Assembly: GCA_944390675.1 (NCBI GenBank)
Contig: CALXQR010000002.1
Span: 186,001 to 250,000 of the forward strand
DNA from: an uncultured Burkholderiaceae bacterium
GTDB lineage: Bacteria; Pseudomonadota; Gammaproteobacteria; Burkholderiales; Burkholderiaceae_F
Direction of reading: 5' to 3'
DNA: 64,000 bases
Part shown: piece after piece, positions 19,955-29,159 of the stretch
How positions within the stretch are numbered: the first letter of the stretch is position 1
Layout: each line of letters starts with the position of its first letter
Made by a program: the position numbers and the translations under genes
The notes under the pieces: generated by a model
Told to the model about the DNA's origin: nothing
The model's database searches: none
Seen by the model: the letters and a program-made list of their open reading frames with translations, nothing else

Positions 19955-21970
19955 TTAATCTAATTTTTCAATTTCGCTTTTAGTCTCCGAAAGTTCTCCT
20001 AATTCATTACTTTCCGAGGTCACACCCTCTTCTAAACTACTCACCTTCGTCCATCGATTAGGAACCTTAGCGACACCCAAAAATTCTTTATATCTGGCCT
20101 TCATCGGATCAATATCGCGTTCTTGGATTTTCTCAACACTATCCAACTGTCGATTCAAACGGATATTTTTAAATCCAGTGGATGTAATACCCATCTTGAA
20201 AGTCTTACCTGCTCGAATAATCAAGCCATTAGGATGAACCTGGGCGCTGCAGATAATCTTTCTTCTGCCGCTGTCTCGAACCGCATTGAAATACACTCTG
20301 TCGTCAATATATTCAGCTTCAAGCGAATCTGCGAAAACCTTATTGAAACGAGTAGCAAAATATGCAAGATTTTTGAGTGTACTTTCTTCAATTTCCTGCT
20401 CGGCCCAATATTGGACAAATTCCTCAATATCGGAAAATTCTTTGTTTTCATCTTCCTCTTCTCCGATATCCGCGAATGTAAGCCTAGAAGAACGAATAAT
20501 TTGGTCCAAATAATCCTTTGTTGTCCTTAAAGACTGCACCGTTGTGTATAAACTAGGATCCTTTTTGAATCTGGCTAGTTTATCTTCCATAACTAAATGC
20601 ATTATGGAAAGAAGCAGGGCTTTAATTTGCTTATCACGTTTGCGAATCCAAGGATCAGAAAGTAAATTCTCAAATACGAAATCAGCGCCGTGCAACTCTT
20701 CAAGTTCCTGAGCGACTCCCGCCATATCAGGAGCAGATGCAGTATCGCCACTATCCTCAATCCACTCGTAAAGGTTAGGTTTCTTCAATAATTCGTCATA
20801 TAACCGCGGATAAGCAGACTGAATACAAACAACGGCATACAAGAGCTTTAAAAATAGTTCTGGATTGCGCTGTTCCAGTAAATTCATGCCTCCTCGATGG
20901 ATTTCTCTGACCAAAGACAATGTGTTTAACATTCTCTTGATAGATCGAGGATTCTTGCCGCAGGAATTCACTGTCAAATTCACCAACGTACTCAAAAATT
21001 CCGGATATTTATCATCCAAAAGGTCTTTTCTTGTATAAGAACTCTTGCAGTACCCAATACCCTGCAATAACTCTTTTAAGAGTCCATCAATTTGGTATGT
21101 TTCAATAGGCACTCTGAAACTGAGTTGAATAATTTTGTCAAAGAAAGAACGGAACTCACGCTCATTCTTATCCGTTCGTTGGCCGAAACGGCTCACCAGA
21201 CCTTCTACGACAACTTCGTAGTCAATGGCTAAAACAAAAATACACTTAGGAACTTCGAAAAGATTTTTCAGTAATGAGAGAACTTGAACGGCAACCGGCG
21301 GATCCAATCGGTCTAAGTCATCGATAAAGAAAATAACGCCTTTAACCGGATTTTTCTTACTTCTTCTTTTTTCGTTAAATTCCTGCAGATATTCCTTAAT
21401 GGACTCGGATAACTTCTCTCTAAAATAATCAGGACCATTCTCCTGGGTTCTGATCATTTCATCCAATCCGCTCAAACTGGCAGGATCAACACCTGCAACA
21501 CCCACGCCAACTTTAGCAGCGGTAAGTGCAATTCCCCCAATTGAACTCAATAATTTTCGTCCCGCTTCTTTAACAATGGAGGAAGCCCCCATCAATCGGT
21601 TCATGTGAGCACTTAATTCTCTGGCAACACCCTTGATAATTGAAATCTGCGCGTCACTATCGTTTTTTAATACTGAATACTGCCAAGTGTTAATCCACAC
21701 TCCCAAATACTGTTGATCGTTTACATTTTCTGGGGCCACATCGCCAATATCTCGAGAGCCTAGTTGATAGTAGTTAACACACACCCGCCCTGCAATTGCA
21801 TTCATTAGAGATGTTTTGCCACATCCCCACTCCCCTTGCACCGCAATGGTCATCGGGGTTTCTGAGTTGGAGATAAAGGTACTCAATGCCTCGATGTAAT
21901 TTTGAATTTTTAATTTATCAGAATTGTTATCAGAGGCAAGTAAAGGAATATCAGTAATATTGGAAGCCAT
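19955..21970 (-). CDS. KAP-family P-loop NTPase
   Basis: A 671-residue protein with the KAP layout: Walker A G46-EWGCGKTS at the start, a helical insertion with a hydrophobic, membrane-like segment (about 140-165), and the Walker B strand VIFFIDDLDRL at about 212-222, followed by VLAIDYEVV. KAP NTPases are often membrane-associated and in bacteria commonly sit in defence or plasmid loci, where they are thought to couple nucleotide hydrolysis to assembly of effector complexes. The C-terminal 280 residues are unrecognised. It is the last gene of a four-gene leftward operon (gap of 30 bases from the repeat protein). Confidence 0.85.
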   Translation of the reverse strand: MASNITDIPLLASDNNSDKLKIQNYIEALSTFISNSETPMTIAVQGEWGCGKTSLMNAIAGRVCVNYYQLGSRDIGDVAPENVNDQQYLGVWINTWQYSVLKNDSDAQISIIKGVARELSAHMNRLMGASSIVKEAGRKLLSSIGGIALTAAKVGVGVAGVDPASLSGLDEMIRTQENGPDYFREKLSESIKEYLQEFNEKRRSKKNPVKGVIFFIDDLDRLDPPVAVQVLSLLKNLFEVPKCIFVLAIDYEVVVEGLVSRFGQRTDKNEREFRSFFDKIIQLSFRVPIETYQIDGLLKELLQGIGYCKSSYTRKDLLDDKYPEFLSTLVNLTVNSCGKNPRSIKRMLNTLSLVREIHRGGMNLLEQRNPELFLKLLYAVVCIQSAYPRLYDELLKKPNLYEWIEDSGDTASAPDMAGVAQELEELHGADFVFENLLSDPWIRKRDKQIKALLLSIMHLVMEDKLARFKKDPSLYTTVQSLRTTKDYLDQIIRSSRLTFADIGEEEDENKEFSDIEEFVQYWAEQEIEESTLKNLAYFATRFNKVFADSLEAEYIDDRVYFNAVRDSGRRKIICSAQVHPNGLIIRAGKTFKMGITSTGFKNIRLNRQLDSVEKIQERDIDPMKARYKEFLGVAKVPNRWTKVSSLEEGVTSESNELGELSETKSEIEKLD

Positions 21971-22000
21971 AATGCACCACAGTAAATAAGTTAGTCGACG

Positions 22001-22372
22001 TTAGAAAATTTTCTTTACTAAAAAATGCCACACTGCAATGATATTTTCGTCCTTTTCTCTCTCCATACCGTTGATGACAAAATCCTCGACTTTGCCAATC
22101 CTTGATCCAGTGCCTGCCGCATTAGCAGAACCCTTAAAAACATACCCGTTTTTCACGCTCCCAATGGGTCTACCGGTGCCAACCGCAGCTGAGGAACTCT
22201 CAAAAATCACACCATTTTTCGTATTACCGACAACGCGACCTGTCCCTTTGGCCGCAGCCGATCCAGAACGAATAATATCGTCCTTTAAATTTCCTAAAAC
22301 ATCGCCAGTACCTAATGCATTAGCGTTTGATTCACGAATAATTCCGTTTTTGTAGTTACTGTAGCGTTTCAT
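22001..22372 (-). CDS. Small tandem-repeat protein (four 22-residue repeats)
   Basis: A 123-residue protein. Residues 8-95 are four copies of a 22-residue unit with the pattern K-N/D-G/D-x-I-x-x-S-x-x-A-x-GTG-x-x-(I/V)G-x-(V/L/T), which looks like a short beta-hairpin repeat. A charged segment and the tail AVWHFLVKKIF follow. ATG 22372 is chosen because AAGGAG lies seven bases before it; the frame opens further upstream. It sits inside the operon between the DUF262/HNH gene and the KAP NTPase. A second protein of the same plan, including the HF-V tail, is encoded at 37927-38325. Function unknown; a scaffold or sensor role is only a guess. Confidence 0.75.
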   Translation of the reverse strand: MKRYSNYKNGIIRESNANALGTGDVLGNLKDDIIRSGSAAAKGTGRVVGNTKNGVIFESSSAAVGTGRPIGSVKNGYVFKGSANAAGTGSRIGKVEDFVINGMEREKDENIIAVWHFLVKKIF

Positions 22373-22408
22373 TTCAAATCTCCTTCTTACTTTTTGCAAT
22401 AACACAAA

Positions 22409-24472
22409 TTATCGGACATCCGGGAAAACAAAATCCGAGAGATAACGTGCCCAAAATTCAGTAATACATGCAACATCTTTGCCTTCAAAGGTCGGAAATC
22501 TTGAACAAAAGACCGCCAGCCAAAGAAGTTTTAGAGAAGGATTGGACATTTGCAAAACAATTTTAGATTTTCCACTCACCTCATCTTTACTTAATGAACT
22601 GTTTGTGGAAGCGTCAATTAAAGCTAAATTTCCGAATCCATGTCTCATTTTTAATTCACCGTCTTTATCGCCTTTTAGTTCTGCTTTATCTCGTGCCAAC
22701 CAATGCTCAACTGCACCTCTGGTAACAATTCTTATACTGTCCATCCCAACTCTAGCTTTAAAAGTTTCCCAATCAAAATTTAATAAACTTTCTTTCACTT
22801 TTGTCACTTCAGGCTTCAGTAGGGTTTCAGCATACTTGCTGGTGGTTGCCTCTAACTGTCTGCACCCGTCTAGTTTGGCATCACTCCACAACAAATATTC
22901 CAGAAAATACAAATCCCATTGAGATAAACCCTTACCATAGTTCCAATTTTTTATAACATCGGCAGCTATCTCTCTTTGCTCAATGGCTATTTGAGTATTC
23001 TCATCAAATCCTTTTGCAAAGGCAAAGACTTTATCCGTCCCATTTGCCGCGCCTTCCTTGGCAACCTCATAACCCCAACACACTAGCAACTTATAAACTT
23101 TGCTCTTCAAATTTCCAAAATTTACTTTGGGGAAACTAAGTAGTTTTTCCAAACTATCCGGTAAATCATTGAAATGCGGAGCAACGCTTTTTAGCGCTTC
23201 GTAAGATAAAAGCAATAACCAATATTGCCCTATGTGTTGGTAGCTATTGGCTGCGTGAAAAGATAAAACCAATTGGTTAAAGGCATCAGGATCAGAATCA
23301 ATTTTCCCATCTTTTATCGAACGATAAGGACCCCAATTCGCAACTGTTTGAAGAACGACATTCACAATTGACATCAAACGCCAAAGATTCGTTTCAGACG
23401 CTTGATCCTTTGACTGTAAGATCCAATTAAACCGGCTCTGCAAATCCTTATCACTTAATGCGAAGGATTTGATTTCCGTTTCAGGGTTGCCTTGAATTAA
23501 CCAATGTTTTAAAAGCTCATTAGCAATAGTCAACACATTCGTGACATCAATAGGAGGTGTCGTTTCCACTGGCTCATTTTGCTGGTCTTTTAAATTTTCT
23601 TTTTCTTCAACGTTCGTTAGAAAATGCGTGTTGACTATTTCCTCGATAGTCACCCCATGCTGAACAGGCTTTAAGTCAAGCGAACTGTTTTGCTCATTAT
23701 CGTGAAATTTCCAATCTTCAACACTAAAACCTAAAAGACTCTTTCGAGATAATTGTTGATCGAGGTGGGTCCATAAAAAATTAAAAAGTGATCTCTCCTT
23801 TTTCTTTTTCCCATCAATCAAAGTCAATAAGCGTGATTTTAGGATGTCTAGACTTGACAGCCTTTGTCCTCTCATATTGATAATTTCAAACATCTTTGGT
23901 GATTCATTCACAACTTCTGCCGACAAAGGAATAACAACTCGTTGGATTAACACTTTTTCTGCAACGAGTTTTCTTAACCCCTCATAAAAAGCTTTTTCTT
24001 TCAATTCATCTTCTTGAAAACCGTTCTCTTCGATAAACTTCGATAGCGACGATATAATCAGATTCCGCTGAATATCGCACTTAGGCAACTCCGTCTCTAA
24101 CTCATTGAATTTCCCATTCAAATAGCGATAAGCACTCACCAAACGCTCATGTTTAAACGAAGCTGTTTTTTGTCCTAATACATCTAACAACAGATCAATT
24201 GTGGTCAATCGTTGTTGGCCGTCCAAAATTTCATAAAGATTTCCGCTTGATTCGCAGACAATTGTCCCTAATGAATATGTTTCCCCATCATTTGAATGTT
24301 TAGTGAAAAAATCCAGTAAATCATTCATTAGAGTAGTTACCTGAGTTTCTCCCCACCTGTAAGGACGTTGAAAAGGAGGAATAACATACCTTTCCTCATT
24401 TGCTTTTAAATTCTTGAGGGGCATCCGCTCAGCATCAAATTTTTCACTATGACTTAAGCTGTATTCACTCAT
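22409..24472 (-). CDS. DUF262 protein with C-terminal DUF1524-like HNH region (GmrSD-like)
   Basis: A 687-residue protein. The N-terminal DUF262 (ParB/Srx-like) domain shows IPPFQRPYRW at 31-40 and the DGQQR motif at 84-88, expected to bind and hydrolyse a nucleotide. Near the C terminus, VEH at 588-590 followed by GFGNLALIDASTNSSL (about 612-627) matches the spacing of the DUF1524 HNH nuclease (EH...GNLTLL...N). Fused DUF262-DUF1524 proteins include GmrSD, a type IV restriction enzyme for glucosylated hydroxymethylcytosine DNA. The P of the usual EHxxP is replaced here by A, so nuclease activity should be treated as likely, not certain. Second gene of the operon, three bases after the first DUF262 gene. 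Confidence 0.83.
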   Translation of the reverse strand: MSEYSLSHSEKFDAERMPLKNLKANEERYVIPPFQRPYRWGETQVTTLMNDLLDFFTKHSNDGETYSLGTIVCESSGNLYEILDGQQRLTTIDLLLDVLGQKTASFKHERLVSAYRYLNGKFNELETELPKCDIQRNLIISSLSKFIEENGFQEDELKEKAFYEGLRKLVAEKVLIQRVVIPLSAEVVNESPKMFEIINMRGQRLSSLDILKSRLLTLIDGKKKKERSLFNFLWTHLDQQLSRKSLLGFSVEDWKFHDNEQNSSLDLKPVQHGVTIEEIVNTHFLTNVEEKENLKDQQNEPVETTPPIDVTNVLTIANELLKHWLIQGNPETEIKSFALSDKDLQSRFNWILQSKDQASETNLWRLMSIVNVVLQTVANWGPYRSIKDGKIDSDPDAFNQLVLSFHAANSYQHIGQYWLLLLSYEALKSVAPHFNDLPDSLEKLLSFPKVNFGNLKSKVYKLLVCWGYEVAKEGAANGTDKVFAFAKGFDENTQIAIEQREIAADVIKNWNYGKGLSQWDLYFLEYLLWSDAKLDGCRQLEATTSKYAETLLKPEVTKVKESLLNFDWETFKARVGMDSIRIVTRGAVEHWLARDKAELKGDKDGELKMRHGFGNLALIDASTNSSLSKDEVSGKSKIVLQMSNPSLKLLWLAVFCSRFPTFEGKDVACITEFWARYLSDFVFPDVR

Positions 24473-24475
24473 TCT

Positions 24476-26014
24476 CTAAACCTTTTTGATCAAGTTGTAG
24501 GCATTACAATATCTTTCTAATGGTGTAGACTGCCATATTTTTTGTGATATCGTTTCGGGCGTTGTCATTCGAATAAGTTCTCGTTTACAAGCTGCTGGAC
24601 TGCTCGTTCGGTGCGGCAACAATATCAAGCTTTTCCCTCTTTGTGTGTAGTTAAGCAAACTCAACAATCGGACTCGTCTTACTCGATTAAAGGCGCCAGG
24701 ATCTTGCTCACTTTTGTTTTTCAAACAATTCAGAAAACGAGCAAAGGTCTGTGCATAAGATCTAAACTCCAGATCTTCTTCCAATGCTTTAGAGATAGCA
24801 GATGAATCTTTTTCAATTAAACCAGACTTTAAAAATCTATCTACCCAGGCTATCAACGCTAACACTAAAATAAACTCGGCATCGTTGAATTTAAGTTTTA
24901 TATGTTTATCTACAAATTTCTTTATGGAAGTCGCAATTTTGCGATATTGATTCAACATACGGAAAAAATTCAATCCAGGGTTAATGGGATCCAAAAGATC
25001 AAAGACAACAATCTCCGACTTATCTAATTTCGATAATTTTTCATCCACCAAGCGGTCATGTCTGTGTGTTCCCATTATCCCTCTGAGTTTATCCACATTC
25101 TTAACATCATCTCTATCCCAAGGCTCAATTCCACTTGATAAAAGTAACGCCGGTATCACATACTGAGTAACTAACCAATGTTGTTTTTGCTTTTCTTCAA
25201 TTGCGGAATACTCCTTTTCATTTTGATCGGGTAAATCTTCTTGTAGATTGAACTCTGCCCAAATTTCTTGTATTTCTTTCAATTTTTCGCTCTTATCTTC
25301 AAACCTCATGTGATAAGCTTTAAGAATATCCAACATACTCATCGGCAAACCGCGATTATTCTCTCCTTGGAAAAATTGTTCGGCTTCTTGAATTGATGGT
25401 CCTAAATATGTAACAGCAAAACAACCGTATTTAAATATGTAGCAAAGTCTTGCCAAATCCCTCTTTAGAGTTAACTCATAAATTGAAGTCCGTTCAAAAT
25501 GTTCGTTATTCTCGTTTGGGGAAAGACTTTCAGCTTCTAGTAATTCGTAATGTCTTTGAAACTGAGAATATATTTCTTTTATGTGAATAATGGTCCCAGG
25601 TTGCTCATATATAAAAATTTTCTTCCATTTTTCTTCACCACCCAATAACCTGTCTAAATCCGCACCTAATCTCCGAATCTCTTCATTTTTATTATCTTTA
25701 GATCGCTCGAATAAAATTTGAGCCATAATCACAAAACTCGTTAACCGTTGCTGACCATCTAAAAGTTGTAAATTCAAAGTATCTTCTTGTTTTCTCAGAC
25801 AAATCGAACCAAAATAGTACTCATCTTTCCTATACATTGTTCCATCAATAAATCGAAGATCGTCCACGTCATCGAGAATTTTCTGTATATCATCCATACT
25901 CCAGCAATAAGGTCTCTGGAAATCGGGGATAACAATATGCTTATACTCGCAATCCTTGGAATTGAAAGAAAGATTCAGTACACCTGCGACCGAACTCTTG
26001 CTTGGTATGCTCAT
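24476..26014 (-). CDS. DUF262-family protein
   Basis: A 512-residue protein with the DUF262 marks IPDFQRPYCW (29-38) and LDGQQRLTS (85-93), plus the NNRGLPMSMLDILKAYHM segment near residue 220 that is common in this family. No HNH motif was found in the C-terminal half, unlike its downstream partner. Paired DUF262 proteins, one with and one without a nuclease region, suggest a heteromeric restriction complex in which this subunit supplies the NTPase. First gene of the operon; its promoter region (96 bases) is shared with the divergent WYL regulator. Confidence 0.83.
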   Translation of the reverse strand: MSIPSKSSVAGVLNLSFNSKDCEYKHIVIPDFQRPYCWSMDDIQKILDDVDDLRFIDGTMYRKDEYYFGSICLRKQEDTLNLQLLDGQQRLTSFVIMAQILFERSKDNKNEEIRRLGADLDRLLGGEEKWKKIFIYEQPGTIIHIKEIYSQFQRHYELLEAESLSPNENNEHFERTSIYELTLKRDLARLCYIFKYGCFAVTYLGPSIQEAEQFFQGENNRGLPMSMLDILKAYHMRFEDKSEKLKEIQEIWAEFNLQEDLPDQNEKEYSAIEEKQKQHWLVTQYVIPALLLSSGIEPWDRDDVKNVDKLRGIMGTHRHDRLVDEKLSKLDKSEIVVFDLLDPINPGLNFFRMLNQYRKIATSIKKFVDKHIKLKFNDAEFILVLALIAWVDRFLKSGLIEKDSSAISKALEEDLEFRSYAQTFARFLNCLKNKSEQDPGAFNRVRRVRLLSLLNYTQRGKSLILLPHRTSSPAACKRELIRMTTPETISQKIWQSTPLERYCNAYNLIKKV

Positions 26015-26084
26015 TTAGACTTTCTCCTTTTTCCCAAAAATGAGAGTGCTGCCACAAAACAATCTTAGGTCTAGTATAAACTTA

Positions 26085-26108
26085 CAATTGCATTTTATGA
26101 GGCAATTG
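26085..26108. promoter_or_regulatory. Inverted repeat overlapping the WYL regulator start, probable operator
   Basis: CAATTGC at 26085-26091 and GCAATTG at 26102-26108 form a perfect dyad with centres 17 bases apart. It lies in the divergent promoter region and reaches two bases from ATG 26111, covering its GAGG ribosome-binding site. The position suits autorepression by the WYL protein and control of the DUF262 operon. Confidence 0.55.
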
Positions 26109-26110
26109 CT

Positions 26111-27100
26111 ATGGCTCGCACAACATCCGGCTTTTCCCAAGCTTTGATTTACCTTGAAATTATCAAGCGCTTGCCGCGCCACTGGGTGACTTCAACAGAA
26201 ATCATGCAAAGCTTGAAATCTGCAGGCATTGAAATTGAAACGCTTACTTTGCAGCGCTACCTCAAAGAGCTTGCCGAATCAGATGAAATTCCAGTTGAAC
26301 GCGACACTCGTTCCCGTCCCTATGGTTATCGATTAGCCTCTTTCAGCAATTCCTTTTCCTTTTTATCCCCTTCGCCGCAAGAGTCTCTGTTACTGAAGCT
26401 GATTCAAGAGTATTTAAAATACCAATTACCGGGGAAGTTAGCTAAAACCTTGGATCCTTTCTTCAGCGCCGCGATGGACAAATTGGAAACCCCCGTGGGC
26501 CGAGTCACAAAAGAGCGTCACTGGTTAGACAAAATCGCCGTCGTCACGGACACTCTTCCGCGTATTCCACCTCAGGTGCTGCCTCGCATATTTGATGATG
26601 TCACCAACGCCCTTTTTGAAGAAAAGAAAATTTTTGTGAAGTATCACAATGCCGAAGGTGAGAAAAAAGAAGCCATGTTAAGTCCTCTTGGACTTGTTCA
26701 GCAGGATGGGCGTTTGTATCTAGTGTGTCAATTTGATGGATACGATAACTACCGCCATCTTGCCCTTCACCGCATTGACTCTGTTAAGCAGTTAAAAGAC
26801 AATGCGCAGGGTGTGGATAACTTCAGGGTTAAGAATTACATCAAGAGCCGTCACTTCAATTACACGGGCGACAAGACTCGACAGATTCATCTGGTCTTAG
26901 ACTTTAAGAACCCTAAAACCAAAACTTATTTGGAAGAATCTCCCTTTAATCGTTCACAGAAAATATCCGAACCTGAAAAAGGTCTCTACCGACTGGAAGT
27001 CGACCTTGTTGACAGTATTTTGGTCGACGGCTGGATCAAAACATGGGAAGACGAAGCCCAGATTGTTCGAGTCGAAAAACTGAAACCTCAAGACGCTTAA
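26111..27100 (+). CDS. WYL-domain transcriptional regulator
   Basis: A 329-residue protein with an N-terminal winged helix-turn-helix (about 5-80, including TSTEIMQSLKSAGIEIETLTLQRYLKEL, given here only as the recognition region at residues 29-55) and a WYL ligand-binding domain (about 170-250: IFVKYHNAEG, LSPLGLVQQDGRLYLVCQF, HLALHRIDSV), then a C-terminal WCX-like region. WYL proteins control many phage-defence loci (BrxR and CapW are examples) and usually repress them until a signal binds. It is divergent from the DUF262 operon, which is its likely target. Confidence 0.88.
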   Translation: MARTTSGFSQALIYLEIIKRLPRHWVTSTEIMQSLKSAGIEIETLTLQRYLKELAESDEIPVERDTRSRPYGYRLASFSNSFSFLSPSPQESLLLKLIQEYLKYQLPGKLAKTLDPFFSAAMDKLETPVGRVTKERHWLDKIAVVTDTLPRIPPQVLPRIFDDVTNALFEEKKIFVKYHNAEGEKKEAMLSPLGLVQQDGRLYLVCQFDGYDNYRHLALHRIDSVKQLKDNAQGVDNFRVKNYIKSRHFNYTGDKTRQIHLVLDFKNPKTKTYLEESPFNRSQKISEPEKGLYRLEVDLVDSILVDGWIKTWEDEAQIVRVEKLKPQDA

Positions 27101-27114
27101 ATTCGATACTCTTC

Positions 27115-27157
27115 TTGGCCGCTTGATTTCCCCATTAAAGACAAGCGGCCAATTTTT
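27115..27157 (+). terminator. Rho-independent terminator after the WYL gene
   Basis: A perfect 11-bp stem (27115-27125 with 27142-27152) followed by five T. The right arm lies inside the last codons of the convergent NERD-helicase gene. Confidence 0.8.
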
Positions 27158-28733
27158 CAGCAAATTCTTCAGAAACAACCAGCTTCAAACTCATCGAAGC
27201 ACGCGTCATTCCCAAGTAGAGAACTGAACGCGCAGCATCATCGATGTCCTCAAAATCAACTTCTGTCAGGATGACGCACGGCGCCTGCAACCCCTTAAAG
27301 CGCCTCACCGTATCGTTAAATAGGGCCCCTTCACTAAAAAGCTGACGCCTGTTTTTGAATTCTTCCAAAGGCTGCTTGAGAGAATATTTTTCCGTCCCTA
27401 AGGTTGGTGAACGCAAAATTTCAGAAGAGTTTCTGCCCTTCATCGACAAGATGGCAATTTGATCATCCGTGAAGCCTTCGCTTCTTGCTTCATCCACTGC
27501 CCGCCTGGTTTCCTTTAATAGTTGAGCCGGACCGCTATAGGTAAAAAACGTCGGCACTTCACCCTGATAAGGGCTCGATGACACCAAGAATTCTTTGCAC
27601 AACCCAAATTCATTAATGACTTGAGCGATTTTCTGAGGTACTCGAGCCGTTTCATTTGATGTCACTTTGACGGATTCTGTAAATTCAACCGTTTGATTCT
27701 CTCTGAAATTAAGATCGGACAAAACGTAAAGCGTTCCGTCAGCGGACAACGCACCGCTTAGCGCCACCACCCAATCTGCCCTTAAGTCCTGAGCATCATC
27801 GAGCACAATACAGTCGATGGAATAGGTTCCTTGAGCCAATTTTTGGACAAATGCTTCTGAAACTTCATCAAAATATTGAGCTAATTGTGAGGGTTCAATG
27901 CTTGCGGGATCTTGAGCTCGAGTTTCTTCGATCGCCAATTCGTGCCACGTGCCAATGAATGCTGTGTGTTGATTGATGGGATGATCCTGCAGGCGCTGCG
28001 CGATATTGCGAGTCGTGTTGATATACCAAGCGCTTCTTTTTTCCTGATGCGCCTTTTGTAAAAGCGACAGAGCAAGCTGCGTCTTTCCCGCTCCCGCGGG
28101 CGCATTGACTTCAACCACCGCCAAAGGCGACTGAATGCGAGGCACCCAGGTCGCCAACCCTGCGGATAGTTCCCTGCAGCGAATATCCAAAGTTTCTGAA
28201 ATGGAACTCAAGCTTTGCTTAACGACACAATTATTTTGCAAGAATTCAACGATAGCTTCTTTTGTTACTGTCTGACTATGAGGCAATCGGTCACAGTCCG
28301 AAATAACAGCGCAAAGCTCAGCCATTCGGTCCGCATCAATGATTCGATCGACATCAATACCGATGCCGACGCCTTCAAGTTTTCCGGTCGGCAAAACCAA
28401 AAATGACCGTATGGTTAAGTTTTTCCCTAAGCCAGCCAAACGGCTTCTGGCAATACCGCTTTGACGCCCCAATTGCCAGGCGATGTCTTTTTGCTTACCG
28501 CCGTAGCTTCGAACCACATGACCGGATTCATCGGCTGCAAGATCGCCCGCTTTTACTTCTAAGATGACAATCACACCGGTCGGTGTAACCACAACGGTAT
28601 CAAGTTCAGAGGACCTGCCATCACCCGCGATATCGACATTGAAAAGAACAGAGTAGCCGGAGGGTAAATCCTCTAACTTTTTCCTGACGAGCAATTCCGC
28701 AGCCTTGCCTTGTTTAATTCTTTGTTCATTCAT
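27135..28733 (-). CDS. NERD-nuclease / UvrD-type helicase fusion
   Basis: A 532-residue protein. Residues 5-110 are a NERD domain with the nuclease pattern ELD (43-45) then E59-V-K61 in VIVILEVKAG. A superfamily 1 helicase follows: Walker A APAGAGKT (211-218), motif II VLDDAQDLR (about 320), and motif VI YLGMTRA near 510. NERD-helicases occur in phage defence (Nhi in staphylococci is a known case) and on mobile elements. The helicase is compact and may lack some UvrD subdomains. A single-gene unit whose promoter faces the triple 32-bp repeats and block D. Confidence 0.85.
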   Translation of the reverse strand: MNEQRIKQGKAAELLVRKKLEDLPSGYSVLFNVDIAGDGRSSELDTVVVTPTGVIVILEVKAGDLAADESGHVVRSYGGKQKDIAWQLGRQSGIARSRLAGLGKNLTIRSFLVLPTGKLEGVGIGIDVDRIIDADRMAELCAVISDCDRLPHSQTVTKEAIVEFLQNNCVVKQSLSSISETLDIRCRELSAGLATWVPRIQSPLAVVEVNAPAGAGKTQLALSLLQKAHQEKRSAWYINTTRNIAQRLQDHPINQHTAFIGTWHELAIEETRAQDPASIEPSQLAQYFDEVSEAFVQKLAQGTYSIDCIVLDDAQDLRADWVVALSGALSADGTLYVLSDLNFRENQTVEFTESVKVTSNETARVPQKIAQVINEFGLCKEFLVSSSPYQGEVPTFFTYSGPAQLLKETRRAVDEARSEGFTDDQIAILSMKGRNSSEILRSPTLGTEKYSLKQPLEEFKNRRQLFSEGALFNDTVRRFKGLQAPCVILTEVDFEDIDDAARSVLYLGMTRASMSLKLVVSEEFAEKLAACL

Positions 28734-28797
28734 AGCAAAAACCTTCTCTCATCCACTCTCTTAGATCGTTACACCGTTTTAAAACCGAAAAATAACG

Positions 28798-28893
28798 TTT
28801 TTCAAGCGACTTTTTAGAAAAATACTACATTTTTCCAGCGAGTTTTTTGGAAAATACTACATTTTCCAAGGGAGTTTTTAGAAATATTGAACG
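28798..28893. repeat. Three tandem 32-bp imperfect direct repeats
   Basis: Copies lie at 28798-28829, 28830-28861 and 28862-28893 with no spacers. Copies 1 and 2 agree at 28 of 32 positions; copy 3 agrees with copy 2 at 22. Each begins with a T4-5/C run and has a matching G/A run about 20 bases later, giving an internal dyad. They sit upstream of both the NERD-helicase and the block D genes, as expected for repeated regulator sites. The rest of 28734-29010 shows no other gene. Confidence 0.8.
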
Positions 28894-29010
28894 TTTTCGC
28901 GTTTACCAAAAGAAAAATGCCCTTCTGCTTAACTCTTTTAATTCTTCATAAAATGAAGCAACAGCAGCTACTCTGACAGTGAAAGAAAAGAGCATTTGTT
29001 GGAGAAAAAA

Positions 29011-29106
29011 ATGACAAAACTGCTTAAGCACAGAACGGGTGACTTTGTTGTTGATCTCTTTGCTGAGGAAGACCTCTCCAGAGCACCGATTCGTCCAACT
29101 TTTTAA
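29011..29106 (+). CDS. Possible 31-residue small protein or leader peptide
   Basis: ATG 29011 has GGAG six bases upstream after a short A-run, and opens a 31-codon frame (MTKLLKHRTGDFVVDLFAEE then DLSRAPIRPTF) ending at TAA 29106, 53 bases before the next gene. It is mixed in charge, without a membrane segment. The good ribosome-binding site and its place as first frame of block D support translation; no homologue is known to me. Confidence 0.45.
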   Translation: MTKLLKHRTGDFVVDLFAEEDLSRAPIRPTF

Positions 29107-29159
29107 ATATCGTAAATTGAAATATCGGGCTTTACTCTCTTTATTAAAGGAGAAAGCCC

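Noticed and set aside
28798-28893. Possible CRISPR array
   Set aside because: The repeats are contiguous and imperfect with no unique spacers, and no cas gene is present.
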